From Neorhizobium galegae bv. orientalis str. HAMBI 540 (GTDB lineage: Bacteria > Pseudomonadota > Alphaproteobacteria > Rhizobiales > Rhizobiaceae), in NCBI RefSeq assembly GCF_000731315.1, contig NZ_HG938354.1, positions 124,001 to 188,000 of the forward strand: 64,000 bases of DNA, written 5' to 3'. Below, one piece after another: positions 44,023 through 51,277 of the stretch (its first letter is position 1; each line of letters starts with the position of its first letter). The notes beneath the pieces were generated by a model. The model was given only the letters and a program-made list of their open reading frames with translations. It was not told where the DNA came from and did not search any database. Both the position numbers and the translations under genes were made by a program.

Positions 44023-45600
44023 ATGCCTTCCATTACGCTTGCCAATCTTTCGTGGTCCACGCCTGATGGCCGGCCGCTTTTTTCCAATCTGAACCTCAGC
44101 TTCGGGCCTGAACGCGCCGGCCTTGTCGGGCGCAACGGCGTCGGCAAGACGACGCTTTTGAAGCTGATCGCCGGCGAGTTGACGCCCGCATCCGGCACGG
44201 TCTCGATCTCCGGCAGCCTCGGCGTGTTGCGCCAGAGCGTGCAGGTCGCGCCCGGTGATACGATCGCCGACCTTTTTGGCACGCGCGAGGCGCTGGCCGT
44301 TCTTGCCCGCGCGGAGGCGGGCGAGGCCTCTGCCGATGAACTGGCCAATGCCGACTGGATGCTGGAGGCGCGCATGGCGGAAGCGCTGGCGCGGGCAGGC
44401 CTCGACGCGGATGTGCACACGCCGCTCGAAACGCTGTCGGGCGGCCAGCGCACCCGCGCGGGGCTGGCCGCGCTGATCTTTGCCAAGCCGGATTTCCTGA
44501 TCCTCGACGAGCCCACCAACAATCTCGACCGCGACGGCCGCCAGGCGGTGATCGACCTGCCCGCCGGCTGGCGGGGTGGGGCGATCATCGTCAGCCACGA
44601 CCGCGAACTGCTCGAAACCGTCGATGCGATCGTCGAGCTGACCTCGCTCGGTGCCACCCGTTATGGCGGCAACTGGAGCCGCTACCTTGAGCGCAAGGCG
44701 CTGGAACTGGCCGCCGCCGAGCACGATCTCACTGATGCACAAAAGCGGGTGACGGAGGTCAACCGCACGGCGCAGGAAACCAGTGAGCGCAAGGCGCGCA
44801 AGGACAGCGTTGGCAAGAAGAAGGCCGCGTGGGGCGGCATGCCGCGCATCGTCGCTGGCGGCATGAAGCGGCGGGCGGAAAACACCAGCGGTGACAATGC
44901 CCGGCTTGCCGAGCGGCTGCGGACCCAGGCGGCCGAAGACATCTCCGCCGCGCGTGAAAAGATCGAGATCCTGCAGCCGCTCTCCGTGACGCTGCCGCCG
45001 ACCGGCCTGCCGGCGAGCCGGGCCGTGCTCCGCATCGACAACGTCACCGCCGGTTACGAGGTTGGAAAACCGGTCCTGCGCGATCTTTCCTTCGAGATTA
45101 CCGGTCCGGAACGGACCGCCGTCACCGGTCCGAACGGCTCGGGAAAAACGACGCTGCTGTCGCTGATTTCCGGCAGCCTGTTGCCCTTCTCGGGCACGGT
45201 GCGGGTGCCCGTCAGATCGGCGATGCTCGACCAGCGGGTAAGCCTGCTCGATCCCGCGCTCTCGATCCGCGACAATTTCCGGCGGCTCAATCCGCAGGCG
45301 GACGAAAATGCCGGCCGTGCGGCGCTCGCCCGCTTCATGTTCCGCGCCGATGCCGCGCTGCAGGTGGTCGGCACGCTGTCGGGCGGGCAGATGCTGCGGG
45401 CGGGGCTTGCCTGCGTGCTCGGCGGGCTGGCGCCGCCGTCGCTGCTCATCCTCGACGAGCCGACCAACCATCTGGATATCGATTCCATCGCGGCGGTCGA
45501 GGCCGGATTGCGCGCCTATGACGGCGCGCTGCTGGTGGTGAGCCACGACGAGGTATTTCTCGAGGCGATCGGCATCACCCGCCGGCTGGCGCTGGGTTAG
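44023..45600 (+). CDS. ABC-F family ATPase
   Basis: 525 residues from ATG 44023 with GGGGAA upstream; a TTG at 44002 is possible. Two ABC domains without membrane segments. First: Walker A GRNGVGKTT, signature LSGGQRTRAG, Walker B LILDEPTNNLD. Second: GPNGSGKTT, LSGGQMLRAG, LLILDEPTNHLD. A basic linker (KKKAAWGGMPRIVAGGMKRR) lies between them. ABC-F proteins bind ribosomes and adjust translation or protect from antibiotics; the exact class is not assigned. Confidence 0.9.
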   Translation: MPSITLANLSWSTPDGRPLFSNLNLSFGPERAGLVGRNGVGKTTLLKLIAGELTPASGTVSISGSLGVLRQSVQVAPGDTIADLFGTREALAVLARAEAGEASADELANADWMLEARMAEALARAGLDADVHTPLETLSGGQRTRAGLAALIFAKPDFLILDEPTNNLDRDGRQAVIDLPAGWRGGAIIVSHDRELLETVDAIVELTSLGATRYGGNWSRYLERKALELAAAEHDLTDAQKRVTEVNRTAQETSERKARKDSVGKKKAAWGGMPRIVAGGMKRRAENTSGDNARLAERLRTQAAEDISAAREKIEILQPLSVTLPPTGLPASRAVLRIDNVTAGYEVGKPVLRDLSFEITGPERTAVTGPNGSGKTTLLSLISGSLLPFSGTVRVPVRSAMLDQRVSLLDPALSIRDNFRRLNPQADENAGRAALARFMFRADAALQVVGTLSGGQMLRAGLACVLGGLAPPSLLILDEPTNHLDIDSIAAVEAGLRAYDGALLVVSHDEVFLEAIGITRRLALG

Positions 45601-45606
45601 AGCCGG

Positions 45607-46164
45607 TCAGGCGGCCGGCGAGCCGGTCAGCGCCTCGGTCGTCACCAGTTTGACGCCGGCCTCGGCAAATTGGGCATTGTAGCGGCGGATGATGGCGGCG
45701 GCGCTCTCCTGCGGCTGATCGAGCGTGCTGTGGGCGTCGGCAACCACCGTTACCTTCAGCCCGGCCGCGATCGCCCCCTGCACCGTGCCGGCGACGCAGA
45801 AATCCGTCTGGGCGCCGAGGATCACCACCTCGGGCGCACCCTGGTTCTCGATCCATTGGCCGAGTTCCGGATTGCTGAACGAGTCCCGGACGGTCTTCGA
45901 GAAGGTCGGCTCGTCGTCCCGCTGGCCGAGCGCCGGCCAGACGGGCCAGCCCGGCTCTCCCGGCGCCAGCGGATCGCCCTCCGGCCCGTCATGGCGCACA
46001 AAGGCAATCGCCCGGCCTTCGCGCCGCGCCCAGTCGATCACTTTGCGGGCGCGGTCGGTGAGGAGATCCGCATCATGGAGAGGCGGCTCGACAAGGCCGT
46101 CGAACATGTTGGTCTGCAGGTCGATGACGATGACCGGCGCTTTTTCCGCTGGTGTGCTGGACAT
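45607..46164 (-). CDS. Isochorismatase-like cysteine hydrolase
   Basis: 185 residues from ATG 46164 with GGAGG seven bases upstream. The catalytic triad is visible: Asp in IVIDLQTNMF, Lys in TFSKTVRDSF and Cys in GAQTDFCVAGT. The family hydrolyses amides or enol ethers (nicotinamidase, isochorismatase, biuret hydrolase). No siderophore or nicotinamide genes adjoin it, so the substrate is unknown. It ends convergently 7 bases from the ABC-F stop. Confidence 0.9.
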   Translation of the reverse strand: MSSTPAEKAPVIVIDLQTNMFDGLVEPPLHDADLLTDRARKVIDWARREGRAIAFVRHDGPEGDPLAPGEPGWPVWPALGQRDDEPTFSKTVRDSFSNPELGQWIENQGAPEVVILGAQTDFCVAGTVQGAIAAGLKVTVVADAHSTLDQPQESAAAIIRRYNAQFAEAGVKLVTTEALTGSPAA

Positions 46165-46335
46165 GGGCTTGCCTCCATTCAGGACAGCGAAATTGCCGGA
46201 TTCCTGTGCCATTGCAACGGAATTTTACGGTTATCCGCACGATCATCGCAGGCATATTGAGATCTGTCGACCGGGGCGGCGGCCGAGAAAGGCGATCCCA
46301 AACCTGCGGTACTCGCCCGATCGGTTTTCCCGAAA

Positions 46336-46369
46336 GAGAGGGCGCCGGCCCGATCGCCGCCGCCCTCTC
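46336..46369 (-). terminator. Hairpin after the small secreted protein gene
   Basis: GAGAGGGCG and CGCCCTCTC form a perfect 9-bp stem with a 16-base loop. Read on the minus strand it lies 18 bases past the 46388 stop and is followed by TTTC. Confidence 0.5.
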
Positions 46370-46387
46370 CTGTTTGCGATCTGGCGA

Positions 46388-46621
46388 TCAGCGGCAGACG
46401 CGGGTGGTCCTGACGACGACCCGGCCGTGGTAGCGGGTCTTCACCTTCTTGACCATGCAGTCGCGATGGCGGGGACGATACGGACGGTAGACTTCGCGGA
46501 CGGTGTGACGCGGGGCGACCCGCTCATGGGTGGTGATGGTGACACTCGCGGCGTCGGACGGGCCGGCGACCGAGAGAATGGAAGAAATGGCCAGGGCCGA
46601 TGCGATAAGCAGGTTCTTCAT
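46388..46621 (-). CDS. Small secreted basic protein under a stress promoter
   Basis: 77 residues from ATG 46621 with GAGGAAAC upstream. A signal peptide (MKNLLIASALAISSILSVAG) is cut near DAAS at about 25, leaving a mature peptide of about 52 residues rich in Arg, Val and Tyr with two Cys (DCMVKKVKTRYHGR and the C-terminal RVCR). The two Cys could form one disulphide. No family is recognised. A perfect EcfG-type promoter lies 32 bases upstream, so it probably belongs to the general stress response. Confidence 0.7.
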   Translation of the reverse strand: MKNLLIASALAISSILSVAGPSDAASVTITTHERVAPRHTVREVYRPYRPRHRDCMVKKVKTRYHGRVVVRTTRVCR

Positions 46622-46652
46622 TGGGTGTTTCCTCAATCTTTTGCGCGACATA

Positions 46653-46677
46653 AACGCGGATTGACGGTCCGGGTTCC
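46653..46677 (-). promoter_or_regulatory. EcfG-type general stress promoter of the small secreted protein gene
   Basis: Read on the minus strand: GGAAC, 16 bases, CGTT, an exact match to the EcfG/RpoE2 consensus. The -10 element ends 32 bases before the ATG. Confidence 0.72.
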
Positions 46678-46780
46678 ACGAAAGGGATTGGGACTGAAGT
46701 CCTATGCCCGCCGTTCAACTGGCCGGTTTCCCTATTCCACTGCGCAACTTCGCCGGCTCCTAGCAAACCGGAAAACAATC

Positions 46781-47563
46781 CTACCTCAGCAGTCCCTGGC
46801 CGCCGTCCACGTAGATCGGGGTGCCGGTCACGTGCCGGGAGCGGTCGGAGGCGAGGAAGGCGATGACTTCGGCGACGTCCTCGCTTTTTCCCGGCTTGCC
46901 GTCGCTGATCGGAACCTGGCCCTCCGGCCATTCCACCGGGATTGCGGTTTCCTGCTCGTGGCGGAGCCTGGTATTGTCGTGGATATTGGTCTCGATTTCG
47001 CCGGGGCAGACGGCGTTGACGCGGATGTGGTGTTTGCCGAGTTCCAGCGCCAGCTGCTGCACCATCGCCACCTGGGCGGCCTTGGTTGCGGTATAGGCGG
47101 TGGCGCCGGGTGTCGTGAAGGTGCGGTTGCCGTTGATCGACGAGACGACGATGATCGAGCCGGCACCCTGCGCCTTCAGATGCGGCACGGTAAGGTGAAG
47201 CGTCAGATAGGTGCCGCGCAGGTTGACGGCGATCGTCCTGTCGAATTCTTCCGGCTTCAGGTCGTCGATCGGCGCCCAAACGCCGTTGATGCCGGCATTG
47301 GCGACGACGATGTCGAGCCGCCCGAATTTTTCCGCAAGCCGGCCGATCGCCGCGCGCATCCGGTTTTCGTCGGAGACGTCGGCTTCCAGCACCAGGGCCT
47401 CTCCGCCGGCCTTCTCTATCTCGTGGGCAGTCTTTTCGATCTCGGTTCTCGTATGGCCGAGCAGCCCGACCTTTGCGCCTTCGGCCGCGAGTTTCATCGC
47501 CGCCGCCTTGCCGATGCCCGAGCCTGACCCCGTTACCAGAGCCACCTGGTTCTTAAGTTCCAT
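46781..47563 (-). CDS. SDR-family oxidoreductase, stress promoter
   Basis: 260 residues from ATG 47563 (MELKNQVALVTGSGSGIGKA); the frame is open to 47599. The NAD(P) motif is TGSGSGIG, NAG is in VANAGING, the catalytic Ser lies in VVSSINGN and Tyr/Lys in TAYTATKAA. C-terminal PIYVDGGQGLLR is standard. The cofactor-binding loop GLLGHTRTEIEK suggests NADP preference but this is uncertain. An EcfG-type promoter lies 46 bases upstream. Substrate unknown; stress-induced SDRs are common in rhizobia. Confidence 0.9.
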   Translation of the reverse strand: MELKNQVALVTGSGSGIGKAAAMKLAAEGAKVGLLGHTRTEIEKTAHEIEKAGGEALVLEADVSDENRMRAAIGRLAEKFGRLDIVVANAGINGVWAPIDDLKPEEFDRTIAVNLRGTYLTLHLTVPHLKAQGAGSIIVVSSINGNRTFTTPGATAYTATKAAQVAMVQQLALELGKHHIRVNAVCPGEIETNIHDNTRLRHEQETAIPVEWPEGQVPISDGKPGKSEDVAEVIAFLASDRSRHVTGTPIYVDGGQGLLR

Positions 47564-47608
47564 GAGTTCATCCTGTCGCTGGATCGCGGCTTCTGCCACG
47601 CGAAAACG

Positions 47609-47634
47609 AACGGCAAGGGATGGCGCAAGGTTCC
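47609..47634 (-). promoter_or_regulatory. EcfG-type general stress promoter of the SDR gene
   Basis: Minus strand: GGAAC, 17 bases, CGTT, again matching the consensus with the longer allowed spacer. The -10 lies 46 bases before the start of the SDR gene at 47563. Confidence 0.68.
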
Positions 47635-47653
47635 GCCTGTCAGGTTGGATATC

Positions 47654-48073
47654 TCAGGATGGATATCGCTCGTCGAGGATACGCAGGCCTTCGGCGAATT
47701 TCGAACCGTCGCCGCCCATCTGGCGCATCTGGGCAAGATTGTCGGTGAGGTCGGCGCGCTTGACCGGTCGGGCGAGCGGGTTTTCGATCGAGCGGCGGAC
47801 GAAGGCGAAATATTCCTCGCCGTCGCGCTTGCTCATCGCGTCGACGGCATTGACGACCGCTTTGGAAAAGCCTTCTTCGCGCAGTCGCTCGAACGTCCAG
47901 CCGGCCCCTTTTTCGACCACGTCATGCAGCCAGGCGACCTGTTTTTCATCCTCGCCGGCGACGTTTTCGGCGACGCGCCGGACATGGTCGATGAACGGAC
48001 CGCCGGTTTTCGACGACTGTCCTTGATGCGCCTCGGTCGCGATGACAATTGCCTTGTCGATCAGTTCCGACAT
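47654..48073 (-). CDS. HD-domain phosphohydrolase-like protein
   Basis: 139 residues. Metal-binding HD-fold residues are His in TEAHQGQ, His-Val in FIDHVRRVAENV, and HD in VAWLHDVVEKG, as in the hydrolase half of RelA/SpoT and similar small proteins (compare single-domain MESH1 enzymes). The C-terminal RADLTDNLAQMRQ fits the ND motif. It might hydrolyse (p)ppGpp or another nucleotide; this is inference from fold only. Confidence 0.8.
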   Translation of the reverse strand: MSELIDKAIVIATEAHQGQSSKTGGPFIDHVRRVAENVAGEDEKQVAWLHDVVEKGAGWTFERLREEGFSKAVVNAVDAMSKRDGEEYFAFVRRSIENPLARPVKRADLTDNLAQMRQMGGDGSKFAEGLRILDERYPS

Positions 48074-48132
48074 CTGTCTGTCTCCCGTCCGCTCGGCGGC
48101 ACTTTATAGTGTCCGCGCCTGACGACAATGCG

Positions 48133-48507
48133 TCAATTGCGATCTTCTTCGAACTGAGGGACGGCAAGCGGGCTCAGCCAGTTCTCCCGCCGCTTCACCC
48201 ATATTTCGTAGACCGGTTCCAAGTCGGTCGGCGCCATGTCGAGCGATCCGACCCGGATCTCGATCTCGTCGCCGTCGCTCTCGTTGAAGACGCGTGAGCC
48301 GCATTCGGGGCAGAAACCGCGGCCATGGAAATACTTGACCTCGCCTGTGCTTTCAAAGCCATGCCGCGGCCAGATGCCGAACGTGACGAAGCTCGAGCCG
48401 CTTTCCTTGCGGCAATCGGCGCAATGGCAAAGCCCGATCCTGACCGGCGCATCCTTCACCGAATACCGCACGTTGCCGCAAAGGCAGCTTCCAGACCGGA
48501 TGATCAT
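48133..48507 (-). CDS. GFA/CENP-V-domain zinc protein
   Basis: 124 residues. Zinc-binding cysteines occur as GSCLCGNVRYSV, GLCHCADCRKESG and FCPECGSRVF, the complete pattern of the glutathione-dependent formaldehyde-activating family. Actual formaldehyde chemistry is proven for few members. The gene is monocistronic with TCCTCCTTC-complement ribosome sites upstream. Confidence 0.9.
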   Translation of the reverse strand: MIIRSGSCLCGNVRYSVKDAPVRIGLCHCADCRKESGSSFVTFGIWPRHGFESTGEVKYFHGRGFCPECGSRVFNESDGDEIEIRVGSLDMAPTDLEPVYEIWVKRRENWLSPLAVPQFEEDRN

Positions 48508-48572
48508 CCTTTGTCCTCCTTCTTCCTCGCCCGGAAAACGCAGTTAGGGCAGGGGAGGATGAAGGGAAGAGA

Positions 48573-48944
48573 TCAGGCGGGTTCAGGTGCAGGGTCGATG
48601 GCGCTGACCACGCGCGAGACGATTTCATTCATGGTCGCCTCGTCCAGCGTCTCGATATATTGCGCGGTTTTCTGCTGGATGCGGGCGGGAATGTCGAAGC
48701 TGCGGACCTGGTTGCAAACGGCGACACCGGTCGTGTCGTGCCCGGAAATCGCCACCGCAAGACCGACATCGCGGATAAAAGCCCCACCGGTGGTGATGGG
48801 CACCGTCATGCTGACTCCCAGCCTGTTGATCTCGATCGGCGTGATGACGACGAAACGATGCCGGTTCTTCATTTCCCGGCCGGCGACCGGGTTTGGGTCG
48901 ATCCAGTAGACATCGCCGCGCCTCGGCACGTTGCTGTGGATCAT
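48573..48944 (-). CDS. MazF/PemK-type mRNA interferase toxin
   Basis: 123 residues. The MazF start RRGDVYWIDPNPVAGREMKN and the following HRFVVITPIEINRLG are diagnostic, with the conserved basic/Thr positions in VSMTVPITTGG. Such toxins cut mRNA at short sequences. The start overlaps the antitoxin stop (TGATG), coupling translation. The conserved start region seems intact, so the toxin is probably active. Confidence 0.88.
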   Translation of the reverse strand: MIHSNVPRRGDVYWIDPNPVAGREMKNRHRFVVITPIEINRLGVSMTVPITTGGAFIRDVGLAVAISGHDTTGVAVCNQVRSFDIPARIQQKTAQYIETLDEATMNEIVSRVVSAIDPAPEPA

Positions 48945-49207
48945 CAGATCTCGTGCCCTATCGGATCGCCTTCCTGCGCATCGGCGACCGCGGCATTCAG
49001 CATCGCCATGGCATCGCTTCCCTTCAGCAATTCGCTAAGGGTATAGCGCTTGCGGCCGCTCTCGACGGGACGGGCGATCAATTCACCGTTGGCGACGTCG
49101 AGTGTGAGTTGATCGCCGACTTCGGTATGCATCAGCTTCAACAGGGCCGGCGGGATGGTAATCACCGCAGCACCGCCTTGGCGTCGGATTTTGGTGGTGA
49201 CCGGCAT
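48944..49207 (-). CDS. MazE/PemI-type antitoxin
   Basis: 87 residues with AGGAG six bases before the ATG. The AbrB-like swapped hairpin reads TTKIRRQGGAAVITIPPALL and VGDQLTLDVANGELIARPV. The C-terminal acidic tail (AVADAQEGDPIGHEI) should inhibit the toxin. A perfect 16-base palindrome lies 17 bases upstream and is the likely autoregulatory site. Confidence 0.88.
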   Translation of the reverse strand: MPVTTKIRRQGGAAVITIPPALLKLMHTEVGDQLTLDVANGELIARPVESGRKRYTLSELLKGSDAMAMLNAAVADAQEGDPIGHEI

Positions 49208-49223
49208 GGCTCGCTCCTGAAAG

Positions 49224-49239
49224 TGCTACATATGTAGCA
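49224..49239. promoter_or_regulatory. Perfect palindromic operator of the mazEF-type module
   Basis: TGCTACATATGTAGCA is a perfect 16-base palindrome centred about 24 bases before the antitoxin start, overlapping the expected -10 region. This fits autorepression by the MazE-like protein or its complex. Confidence 0.65.
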
Positions 49240-49373
49240 TGTTCGCGCGTGGCAGCAAGGTTGATTTGCGGTTTGACGCGCGTCATTGAGCCGGTCGATG
49301 GCGACTTGGGGTGCCGGATGGAACGGAATGGCTCAACCGGCGTTCGATGCGAGCGTTCAGATGGATCGTCGCC

Positions 49374-49877
49374 ATGCGCTCATTTCTCGCCGCTGCCGCG
49401 TTTATCGCCTTCGCTTCTTCGCCAGGCTTCGTTTTGGCCGCCGAAAGCGATTTCCTGAAAACACTTGCCGGCAACTGGAGCGGCAAGGGCACGGTTCTGA
49501 CCCGGATCGGGGCAACGCCCATCAATGTCACCTGCAGCTTCACCTCCACGGCCGGGGCAACCACCCTGTCGATGCAGGGAACCTGCCGCGGCCTTTTGGT
49601 CATCCGGCGCAGCATATCGGCCGATCTCCAGGCTTCGGATCGCGGCTATAGCGGTACCTATCTCGGCCCCTCCGGCCAGCCTTCGATGCTTTCCGGCAAC
49701 CGCCGCGGCAATGCGATCAATCTCGGCGTCCGCTGGGCGAGGGTGATCAACGGGGATCGCGTCGCCAATATGACGATCGAGAAGATCGGCAATGACCGCC
49801 TCCGGCTTCAAACGGTCGACAAGGATCTTTCGAGCGGCAAATCGGTGGTGACCAGCCGCATCGATCTCAGCCGATAA
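49374..49877 (+). CDS. Secreted protein of unknown function
   Basis: 167 residues from ATG 49374; an ATG at 49347 would add nine residues. The signal peptide (MRSFLAAAAFIAFASSPGFV) ends near LAAES at about 22. The mature part is beta-rich with two Cys, in VTCSFTST and GTCRGLLVI, and ends RLQTVDKDLSSGKSVVTSRI. Similar short secreted proteins are common in Rhizobiales; no function is assigned. It ends 23 bases from the convergent FAD-oxidase stop. Confidence 0.72.
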   Translation: MRSFLAAAAFIAFASSPGFVLAAESDFLKTLAGNWSGKGTVLTRIGATPINVTCSFTSTAGATTLSMQGTCRGLLVIRRSISADLQASDRGYSGTYLGPSGQPSMLSGNRRGNAINLGVRWARVINGDRVANMTIEKIGNDRLRLQTVDKDLSSGKSVVTSRIDLSR

Positions 49878-49900
49878 TCATCCGAGGTCGGCGGATTCGT

Positions 49901-51277
49901 TTATTCCACCTGGCCGAGCTTGCCGGGGTTCATGATGCCCTTCGGGTCGATCGCCGCCTTGATGGCGTTCATCATGTCGACGGCGTCGCCATGTTCGCGG
50001 CGGAGATATTTCAGCTTCGAGATGCCGATGCCGTGTTCGCCGCTGAACGTGCCGCCCATGTCCATGGCGCGCTGGTAGAGCCGTTCGGCAAGGCGCTCGG
50101 CCTCGGCCAGTTCTTCGGGGATTTCCGGCTTGATCAGGTAACCGACATGGAAATTGCCGTCGCCCACATGGCCGATGATCTTGCCCGTCACGAAGGAATT
50201 GTCGATGTCCTCGCGGGCGGCGAGCACCGCTTCGGCGAGCCGCGAGATCGGCACGCAGACGTCCGTCGTAAACGCCTTGCAACCGGGGCGCAGCGTCTGG
50301 TTGGAATAGATCGTCTCGTGACGCGCCTTCCACAGCCGCTCGCGGTCCTCGGTGCGGGTCGACCATTCGAAGTCCGAGCCGCCGAACTCGTTGGCGATCT
50401 CGCGCACGGTGTTCGATTGCTCTTCCACCCAGCGCGGACTGCCATGGAATTCCAGGAACAGGGTCGGCGCCAGCTTCAGCGTCAGGCCGGCATGCCGGTT
50501 GGCGGCTTCGACCGCCACTTCGTCGAGGAATTCGATGCGCGCGACCGGGATGCCGCTCTGGATGGTGGCAACGACGGTTTCGACCGCGCCGCGCATGGTC
50601 TCGAAGGCGCAGACGGCAGACGCGATCGTTTCCGGGATCGGGTGCAGCCTGACGGTGACCTCGGTGATGACGCCGAGCGTGCCTTCGGCGCCGACATAAA
50701 GCTTGGTCAGGTCGTAGCCGGTGGAAGACTTCTTCGTCCGCCGGCCGGTGGTGATGATCTTGCCCTGCGGCGTGACGACGCGCAGCGCCAGCACGTTTTC
50801 GCGCATCGTGCCGTAGCGCACCGCCGTGGTGCCGGAGGCGCGCGTCGAGGCCATGCCGCCGAGCGAGGCGTCGGCGCCGGGGTCGATGGGGAAAAACAGG
50901 CCGGTATCGCGGATATGGGCGTTGAGCTGTTTGCGGGTGACGCCCGCCTCGACCTGCACGTCGAAATCCTCGTGGTTGACCTGGACTATTCTGTTCATGC
51001 GGGTGAGATCGAGCGAGATCCCGCCCTTCAGCGGGATCGTGTGACCCTCCATCGAGGAGCCTGCCGCAAACGGGGTTACCGGTATGCCCGCCTCGAAACA
51101 GGCCGAGACGACGCGCGCCACCTCGTCCTCGTTTTCGGCATAGACCACTGCGTCCGGCAGCCTTGTGGGCTGGCGGGACATGTCGTGGCCGTGATGTTCG
51201 CGCACCGCTTCGGTGGTCGAAAGCCGGTCGCCGAAATGGAGCTTCAGGGCGTCGAGGGTGGATTGCAGAGAGGTCAT
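49901..51277 (-). CDS. FAD-linked D-2-hydroxy-acid dehydrogenase (GlcD/D-lactate dehydrogenase type)
   Basis: 458 residues. The FAD-binding PCMH domain contains FAAGSSMEGHTIPLKGG and DASLGGMASTRASGTTAVRY; the C-terminal cap ends with GEHGIGISKLKYLRREHG and DPKGIMNPGK. These features define the D-lactate/glycolate dehydrogenase family. It probably oxidises the D form of a 2-hydroxy acid to the 2-oxo acid, passing electrons to the respiratory chain. Last gene of the operon starting at 58349; it overlaps the preceding thiamine-enzyme gene (ATGA), so the two are likely to work together. Confidence 0.92.
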   Translation of the reverse strand: MTSLQSTLDALKLHFGDRLSTTEAVREHHGHDMSRQPTRLPDAVVYAENEDEVARVVSACFEAGIPVTPFAAGSSMEGHTIPLKGGISLDLTRMNRIVQVNHEDFDVQVEAGVTRKQLNAHIRDTGLFFPIDPGADASLGGMASTRASGTTAVRYGTMRENVLALRVVTPQGKIITTGRRTKKSSTGYDLTKLYVGAEGTLGVITEVTVRLHPIPETIASAVCAFETMRGAVETVVATIQSGIPVARIEFLDEVAVEAANRHAGLTLKLAPTLFLEFHGSPRWVEEQSNTVREIANEFGGSDFEWSTRTEDRERLWKARHETIYSNQTLRPGCKAFTTDVCVPISRLAEAVLAAREDIDNSFVTGKIIGHVGDGNFHVGYLIKPEIPEELAEAERLAERLYQRAMDMGGTFSGEHGIGISKLKYLRREHGDAVDMMNAIKAAIDPKGIMNPGKLGQVE

